Shown here piece by piece: positions 56,743 to 64,000 of a stretch of 64,000 nucleotides of DNA. The stretch comes from Blumeriella jaapii (taxonomy: Eukaryota > Ascomycota > Leotiomycetes > Helotiales > Drepanopezizaceae), in NCBI GenBank assembly GCA_009599575.1, contig VWND01000069.1:558001-622000 (forward strand), in the 5' to 3' direction. The notes beneath the pieces are model-generated. The model was given only the letters and a program-made list of their open reading frames with translations, made no database searches and was not told where the DNA came from. Positions within the stretch are counted from its first letter, which is position 1. Every line of letters begins with the position of its first letter. The translations under genes and the position numbers were made by a program.

Positions 56743-56880
56743 TATTCTTTTAGAAAGGGGTTCGTTTTATTATTTGTGCTGGTGGGTACGGGTCGGGTAA
56801 GGTCGCATAAAAGGCCTCTTATCGTTCCGTCGTAGGGAAGCGATAGAATCGTTTATAATTAGAAATCAGGAGTTGCCTAT
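56245..56880. repeat. Tandem array of a 125-bp unit separated by pyrimidine tracts
   Basis: GGGGTTCGTTTTATT, CTGGTGGGTACGGGT, CTTTTGTCGTTCCGTCGT, AAGCGATAGAATCGTTTAT and TTAGAAATCAGGAGTTGC occur three times (starting about 56255, 56570 and 56756). The copies are joined by poly(T) and (CT)n tracts of different length. The layout resembles the arrays at 41634 and 42860, but the unit sequence is unrelated. Confidence 0.85.
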
Positions 56881-56885
56881 TTTTA

Positions 56886-56924
<39 letters not shown>

Positions 56925-57404
56925 CTTTTTCTTTTTTTCTTCTTGGTATTCTGAATGCCTACCTACCTACCTACCTACCTATGTTACAATCTTTCTTGGA
57001 AAGCGGCTTGATCCGGTGCCTTTTGTACGGTCCGGTCTGGTCCGGTCCGGTCATTCTCGGCTCCTGGTTTCTGGTGTCTGGTGTCTGGTTTCTGGTGTCT
57101 GGGGCTTTGTCCGTGGGTGGTGTGGTGGTGGGGAGGTGGGGAGGTGGGGAGGGGGGGAGGGGAATCGCTTGGGTGAGTGGGTGAGAGGTTGGGTGGGTGA
57201 GTGGGTGAGTGGGTGAGTGAGTGAGTGAGTGGGTGGTTTATGCGTAGGCGAAGATTCACCTTTTTTTGTTTTACCTCTTTTGGAAAGAGGGGGGGTGCGT
57301 GGCGGAGGGAGGGGTGGCGGATGGAGGGGGAATGAAGGGCTTGAGGATAGATGGCGAGAGGGAGGGAGGGAGGGAGGGAGGGAGGGGGAGGGTGGATATG
57401 AGTA
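56881..57404. other. Simple-repeat transition zone before the AT-rich domain
   Basis: (CT)n, (ACCT)n, GGTGTCTGGTTTCT-type, GTGAGTGGGTGA-type and (GGGA)n runs follow one another. There is no gene. Confidence 0.6.
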
Positions 57405-58641
57405 GTAGTAGTAGTAGTAATAGTATTGATTAACGTCTAGCGGAGTGCAGCCGAAAGGCTGCCCTTCTAGGACCTTCCAAAGGGTACGGAGACGTGCTAA
57501 GCTAAGAAATTAAATACAAAGTACGACTCCGAAAACAGTTCGTATTAATACAGCTAAAGCTGCTGTCGACTACGCTTTTCGCCGCCTTTTGCGATGGTCC
57601 GTCAGTAAAAAATATAAGCGTAAAGCCCAAAGAAAAGCTCAAAAAGTATGCATACGGCACCGATCAAAATATAATCTGTCGGTTGCGTAGAAACGCATAA
57701 TAGTATGGCCAATAGGCCGAAAAAAAAAAAAAAAAAAAAAACAGTATTCAAATGTCCGAATTTAAAAACCAAAAGCTGAAAAACAAACTTGCGCCTACCA
57801 AAATAAAAAAGCATCCGTTACATAAATATGCATAATAATATTCGCTTCGCTATAACGTCGCTTCGCGCGGCCGTACGCAATTTATTTTGTTCGAGCTGCA
57901 TTCGATTAAAGCAAACAATATACGTATAACAAAACTGGTTATATTTGAAAAATTATAATAATAACGCGTAAAAACGTCACAAAATCCTTTAGCTCGCGGA
58001 GCAGATTTTTAAAAAATATTACGGCTTTTCGCTCGGTTCGGAAAAAAGCGTTTGGTCGAGTTTTCTTAAGCTAATCAAAAAAACATTTGATCGCGCGGCG
58101 GCATAATACTAAATACAATAGAATTTTAAGTTTTTTGTATTTGCAACGCAATTCAGCGTCGGTATAATTATACTTAACGTAATACTATTCGTAGTTTTTA
58201 TAAATAATTTTAATCGCCAAATAATAATAAAATAATCGTTTCGGTATATCGAGCTCCGGCAAAAATTTAATTACGTAAACCGGATCTTACCGCTTATAAT
58301 TTCGTAAAAGCTTTTTGCTGACTATTTTCTACCAAAAGCTTCGGTGCGAATCTCGCATTTTTTTAAAATCGAAGCGTATTTCATTTATAATCGGTTCGAA
58401 CGCAAAGCCTTTATTTCAAAAGGTTTTTTTTGCATCCGCATTTGCCAGTTTGTCGGCGGCCTCGTTGCTTTCGATGCTCGTATAACTCGGGGCTTATTTA
58501 ATTTTTACGTCGTATATTTCCATTATTTTTTAACAGGCCAAAAAAGCTTATTAAAAAAAAAAAAATATTCCGCGTATTTCCTAAATTATTAAAATGCTAT
58601 CGATATATATTTATAGCTTTTGCGTACGCATTTCGGTTAGC
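57405..58641 (-). mobile_element. Longer, RIP-mutated copy of the (CTA)n retroposon
   Basis: 57405-57860 aligns along its length with the copy at 5595-6044, and 58125-58205 aligns with 6290-6375. Differences are overwhelmingly G-to-A or C-to-T (GTGAGATGTATAAGCG versus GTAAAAAATATAAGCG). The sequence between the two homologous parts is the internal portion missing from copy 2. The right end is unclear. All frames are broken. Confidence 0.7.
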
Positions 58642-59057
58642 TGTAAGGATTGAAAGGCAGGGAAACACTAGTTCAGATAATAAAGCTCAGATAAGATTGG
58701 GTTGATAGTCAGACTGATTTCTACCTTTTACATTTTTAGTAGAAGGCGTGTATAAGTACAAAAGGAGGAATAGAGCCCTCGAAAAAAGTATTTCCCAGGA
58801 AATCAAACGAACTTTATTTAGTATGCTTTTTCAGCTCTTATCCCGATCTTTTTTTATTTTTCTTAATATAACCTTAATAATTGGTTTTTTAGCAATCACT
58901 TTTATAAAATGTTTTATTTAAATATTATTTTTAACCTTTATAATATTATCCGGTTTCTACGGCCTATCCGTAGCGAATATTATTCGAAGGTTGATAAAAA
59001 GCAAAAGGTTTTGGCGGATTATTTAATTTATATACGTAATATTAGTTCCTGATATTA
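58642..59057 (-). repeat. Probable long terminal repeat (3' LTR) of the Ty3/gypsy element
   Basis: Read on the minus strand, it begins TAATATCAGG (a RIP-changed TGATATCAGG) directly after a purine tract AAAAAAAGAGG (polypurine tract), and ends CAATCCTTACA. TG...CA ends, the polypurine tract and the position just 3' of the integrase remnant fit a 3' LTR of about 416 bp. The matching 5' LTR should lie beyond the window. Confidence 0.55.
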
Positions 59058-59316
59058 CCTCTTTTTTTAAGCTTTTGATTTCTAAAAGCGATTGATTTTT
59101 TTATGCGTATGCTTTCGTATATAACGTGCGTTACGCCTTCGAAATAACGTGCGGTTTCGTTCGCTTTTAATCGTAAATTATAATTGTTTTTTCCGCTTTC
59201 GATCGTAAATTATAGCTGTTCTGCTGTTTTGTTTTTTTTGTTTTCGGTAGCGCTCGTATCTTCGTTAAAAAAGCTTTTTTTTTTTTTAAAATAGCCGCTA
59301 TTTTTTCTGCTTAATT

Positions 59317-59350
<34 letters not shown>

Positions 59351-60228
59351 CAGCTTTCTTTTATTTTAATCAATTGCTTTTCGCCGCGTTCGCCGCGAAC
59401 TTTTAAAATGCTTTTGATTTTTATTTGCTTTCGGTGCGCTCGCTTAATTTTACGCGAAAGCATTATAGCGGACTTTTTGCTTTTTTGCGTTTTCGAGCTT
59501 TTTAGCGTAAAATGCAACCGCTGCAAAGTTTCGCATATTTAATACTTTTTTATAAATTTTTTAAACTTTTATTCGAATTCGCTTTTAATTAGCTACAAAT
59601 TCCTGCCGTACGCGCTATCGAAGCGCAAATACTTTTCACGGGCCTTAACGATTTTATAAATCGTTTCGATGCTGCCACCGCCGCTGCCGCCTTTTTTTCT
59701 TTTGCTGCCGAAGCCAAAGCTTTTGTTAAAACTTTTATCGATTTTATTATTTACGACGCTTATATAAATCGTTTAAAAAGAAATAACGCTTCGGCTTTTA
59801 TAATAATCGGAAATCGTACGAATCGCGCCGCGGCTCGAGCTGCCGCTGCCGCTGCTGCTGCTGCGCCCGTTTTTGCCGGTTTGACGGCTGCTGCTATTTT
59901 GGAAGCCTTGGCTGCGCCGACCTTTTTTTTTAACGACGCCAGTATAAAACGCATTTTCCGACGTTTCGAAAACGTCGCTCGGATTTATTCTGACCAATTA
60001 AATTAAATTTTAAATTCTTACGAAAATATCGTAATTGCAATTTAGCATTCGATTACGACTATTGTAAAAGCTTTGACTGAAATAAATCGAATATTTTGCG
60101 AATTCGCTTAATATTAATTCTTTTTAGCCTGCCGCTGTTTTTGAATCTGAAAAAAATAGCGATAATAATAAAAAAAAAAATAACAATAAAAATAAATTAG
60201 TTTAAACGGCGGTTTTAAGATTTTCTAA

Positions 60229-60263
<35 letters not shown>

Positions 60264-63200
60264 TTTACGGCGCGCATTTGTTATTGCTCCGTTGTTATTA
60301 TTTGTCGTATTTTTTAAGTATTTTTTTATAATCTTTTTTGCGTTCGTAAAATAGTTTTTTAGCTTTTACGAGTTTTCGCTTAATAAATAATCTTTTTATC
60401 GCATTAAGTAATATCGGCCTTTTTTTATATTTTTATAAGTTTGTATTAATTTAATTTCGTATTTTTCGAATTTTTAGAATTTTATTATATTATTTTTCGG
60501 CTCGGTATCGTTTCGATTTTATTAAAATTTTAATAAAAAAACGTAGAAAATATCGTAAATACGATATTAAAAAAAAAGCTCGAGTTAATAAGCTTGGCCG
60601 TGTTCGTATATAACTCGCTTGATTTTAAAAAGTTTTAAATATTTATTTAAAAGTTTTCGAAAAAGTCGCAATTATCGAAGATTTTTAATCGATAATAATA
60701 TTTTATCGTTTATTTGAAATCTAGTTTTTTTATATTTAGCGTCGTAAAACCTTTTATGATTCGCGTTGGCTTTTTTTAGCTTTTTACTGAGTATTTTTTT
60801 TTTTTTTTGCAATATTTTAATTCGTTTTTCCGCCGACGGTACTTTTTTTTTTACGACGTCGCTTTCGACGTTGCTATCAAATTCTAAATAAAAGCCGTAT
60901 AATATGCGAAAAAAAATAAAATTCGTAAAGGCGTATATCGAATTATTATACGTAAACTCGGCTAAAGCAAGCTTCGTAGCTTAATCGTTTTGTCGATAAT
61001 CGCAGTACGTGCGAAAGTAAAATTCTAAAACTTAATTTTAATATTTCGTTTGGCCATTTATTTAAAAATAAAAAGCGGTGTTTAATCGACGTCGTATTTA
61101 TAAGTAAAATATTATTAAAAACCAGAATTTATTAATAAAAACTGACCTTTTGTTTGTAATAATTTTTTTAAAATAGCCAAAATCTTTGTAAACGTATTAT
61201 ATAAATATTTCAGCTAAATTTAAAGCTGAAATCGTTTTTTATATCGGTATATATTTCGACAGCTTCGTATATCGATTTATTATAACGAATATCGAATCGT
61301 AAATACGATTTCGTTTTTTGCTAAAAAATAAATTCGTAATAAAATTTATAATTATTTTTTTTTAAAGTTTCGTAAAAATCGAAAAAAAAGCTAATTCGCT
61401 ATAAAATCGGTGTTTTCTAAGCTTGTTTTTCTAATATTTTCTATACGTATTAACGTAACGTTTTACGTCGCTTCGTAAACCAGGCCAGAAATATTTTTTT
61501 TCGACCAATTTTAGCGTTCGCCGAAAACTTTAATAACCGGCGGTCGGGTCGTCGTAATTAATTTTTAATATTTCGCTTTTAATAGCGCTTTTATTCGGAA
61601 TATACGCACGTCTTTTGTAACGTAATAATTTATTTTGATTTATACGCTAATATTTTTCGGACCCGGCTCGATTGCTTTGCGAAGCCGATTCGTACGTTTT
61701 TTATAATACAAAAAAATCAGATTTTTGCAATTTAAAAATAATTTTATAAATCGGTTTTGCTAGCTCGTTATTAGCCGTTTCGGATTATAGCAATACAGCG
61801 GCTACGCTTCGTAGTATATATTATTTGCAATTAATAATATTAGCAAAAAACAGTCCGGCGAAAAAGCTTTTTATTTAGCTTTTTTCCGCTTGCTTTTTAC
61901 TTTTTGATTCCGTTAATAAAAACTTCGAATATTTATCGGCGCGAAATAATTTATACTTCGATTTTAGGCGTGTTTTTATTGCGGAAAACATTTTAGAATT
62001 TCTTAAATAAGCTAGTTTTAGCTACGATGCAGCGTAGACAATTACTCGTTATTTTTTTTTAAATCTTTTTTTAAATCTGGCCGGCGGAAAAAACTATTCG
62101 CCGGATTAAAAATTTTTGTTTTATATTCGATTGCAAAATCGTATTTAATTAGCTTATCGGCCCATTTCGTTTGGCGTCCGTTTAAACGTTTTTTCGTAAG
62201 AAAATATTTCAAATTATAATAATTTATACGCATAATAATAACGTCGGAAGCGCTACGTAAATATTAGCTTTATTATTTAAAAGCGTAAATTATAGCTATT
62301 AGCTTAGCGTCGTAAACTTCGTATTTTTGTTTTATAAAAAAAAGCTTTTTCGAATAATACGCGATAAAATGCTAACGTGTTTTCGCATTTTTTCCGAATA
62401 ATTAAAATAATATTCCGCTTATAACGAATTTCGAAGCGTTTGTTTCGATTTGGATTTTTAATCGAAGGTCGAAATAACGTAAAATCGATGCTTAGCAAAA
62501 TTTTTTTTTTAAAAATAAAAAGGCGAGCTTCGCTTCGAATAAAAAACGAAAAAGGCCCGATATTTTTCCTCGTTGTATTTTTTTTAAAAAATTTATAATA
62601 AATCGGCAAAGCTTAGCGTAGTTTTTAATAAAACGTTTGTAAAAATTAGTAAAACTCAAAAACACTTAAATATTTCGCCACGTAGTAAAAAAAAGCTATT
62701 TTCGAATATTATTTATTTTTTTTAAATCTATTTTAATTTTCGTAAAAATAACGACGAAGCTTAAAAACTCAATCGTATTCGTATCGAAAGCATATTTTTT
62801 TAGATTTTCGTAAAATTTATTAATACGAAGTTTTTCGAAAACTTTTTTTACCGCGTTTATATAATCGTCGGGATTTTCGGAAAATATTAAAATATCGTCG
62901 AAGTAAATTATATACGTAATATCTATTAAACCGATTAAAACTTGATTAATATACGTTTAAAAGATTGCTAATGCGTTCGAAAAACCGAAAGGTAATACGT
63001 AATATTCGAAGTATCCGTAACGAATGCGAAACGCAGTTTTTCACTTATTTTTTTTTTTTATTCGAAAGCGGTGGTACGCCCAAATAAAATTTAACTTAGT
63101 AAATATTTTAGCTTTTTTTAAACGATTTAAAATTTCGCTTATAAAAGGTAGAAAGGTTCGATTTTTAATCGTAACTGCGTTTAAACTTTTATAATCGACG

Positions 63201-64000
63201 CATAATCGTAAATTTTCGTTTTTTTTCGGTATAAATATTATCGGTGCGCCGGCAAAGCTAATAAATCTTTTTATCCAGTTTTTTTTTAAGCTCGAATCGA
63301 GATATTCGCGTAATTCGGTGAATTTAGATTTCGATAAAAAATAGATTGGTTTTCAAAAAGGGTTTTTTCCTTTCGCGAAGTTTATTCGATGTTTTATAAA
63401 ATGGTAAAAAACTAGGATAACCGCGGCGATATCGTCGAACACGTCGGCGTAATCGTCGTATTTGAAAGATAATTAATGCTGTTTTTCAATAGCTTTTTTT
63501 AAAACGATACAAAACGCTTGTTTTTTTTTAAATTTCTTTTTGAAACGTTTAATTATAACAAGATTAAATTGTAAGCGTTCGATTGGATATCGCTACGATT
63601 TAGCTCGAAAGCTTATAACGGGATCGATATTTCGCAATCAAAAAAACTTTAAAATAAATAAAACCTTTGGAATATTTATATCGCAAGCCACGAAATCGTT
63701 TTGTATTTTTTTAATTGTTTTATAATTATTAATAGCGCGAATAAATTGCGTATACGTGTTGTAAATATTTTTTTTTTTTTTTAATCGTAAATAAATTAAT
63801 ACGTTTTTAAGTTAATTTCCATTTATATTTAATTAATAACTTTTAGATTACGCAGTTTTTTTCGCGCCGCATTTAATAAAAGCTCGTTTCGTACGTGTTT
63901 CGCTTTTGGCTTTTTTAATTTCGATTGAAATTATTATTTTTTGCTTTTTTTTTTCGTTCGATTTTATTAGCAGCGACGAAATTAAAATCGAACGGAAGCT
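59058..64000 (-). mobile_element. RIP-inactivated Ty3/gypsy retrotransposon, internal region (5' end beyond the window)
   Basis: On the minus strand the order is reverse transcriptase (catalytic box YIIYFDDILIF at about 62890-62920), RNase H (TKKRLNGRQTKWADKLIKYD...RRPDL, 62042-62233) and the integrase zinc-binding region (YFWPGLRSDVKRYVNTYRKY, about 61436-61525), followed by the 3' LTR. This order defines Ty3/gypsy. The expected Cys-x2-Cys of the integrase reads Tyr-x2-Tyr, as TGY-to-TAY RIP changes would produce. Stops occur throughout and base composition is strongly AT-rich with few CA/TG dinucleotides. Homopolymer T runs and GCN repeats are interspersed. No functional gene remains. Confidence 0.8.

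Noticed and set aside
59760..59997. Ala-rich minus-strand frames in the AT-rich region
   Set aside because: GCN triplet run within the decayed retrotransposon; no start context or conservation.

Overview
The window comes from the nuclear genome of a filamentous ascomycete (Pezizomycotina). The genes have short introns (mostly 49-130 bp, GTRNGT donors, YAG acceptors). The families include fungal-type Vac8, Snf4, Ams2/Spt21 and 2EXR proteins. Repeats at the right end carry the C-to-T/G-to-A, AT-enriching signature of repeat-induced point mutation (RIP). I cannot place the class securely.

Region 1 (1-3.2 kb): the 3' part of a multi-pass membrane protein gene and an unrecognised four-exon gene. 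Region 2 (3.2-12.8 kb): a gene-poor accessory island. It holds three paralogous small secreted cysteine-rich proteins (SSP1-3) in duplicated units, separated by nested repeats. Two short non-LTR-type insertions have perfect 15-bp target-site duplications and a preserved paralogous empty site. Another 224-bp insertion has a 7-bp duplication.

Region 3 (12.8-40 kb): mostly housekeeping genes, several in divergent pairs with 245-365 bp between starts: CSL4/dihydroxyacetone kinase, SmD2/HIBYL-CoA hydrolase, Shg1/complex I-like subunit, and mitochondrial IF3/IMP1. Also present are a 2EXR protein, an Ams2/Spt21 GATA factor, RPA3, a coiled-coil protein, eIF2B-delta and a decayed exonuclease III-family pseudogene. 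Three genes between 16.5 and 24.2 kb carry four apparent single-base deletions, either assembly error or recent inactivation.

Region 4 (40-57 kb): IMP1, two sets of tandem repeats with pyrimidine tracts, Vac8 (seven exons), a degenerate minisatellite, Snf4, and a very long RhoGAP protein followed by a third tandem array.

Region 5 (57.4-64 kb): an abrupt switch to AT-rich, RIP-mutated DNA. It contains a mutated longer copy of the retroposon seen at 5.6 kb, a probable LTR, and a minus-strand Ty3/gypsy element with recognisable reverse transcriptase, RNase H and integrase remnants that runs off the window.

The most promising undescribed item is the SSP family (eight cysteines with fixed spacing, conserved promoter, local duplication) inside a transposon-rich island. 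The gene models are hand-spliced from the sequence and have not been checked against transcripts.
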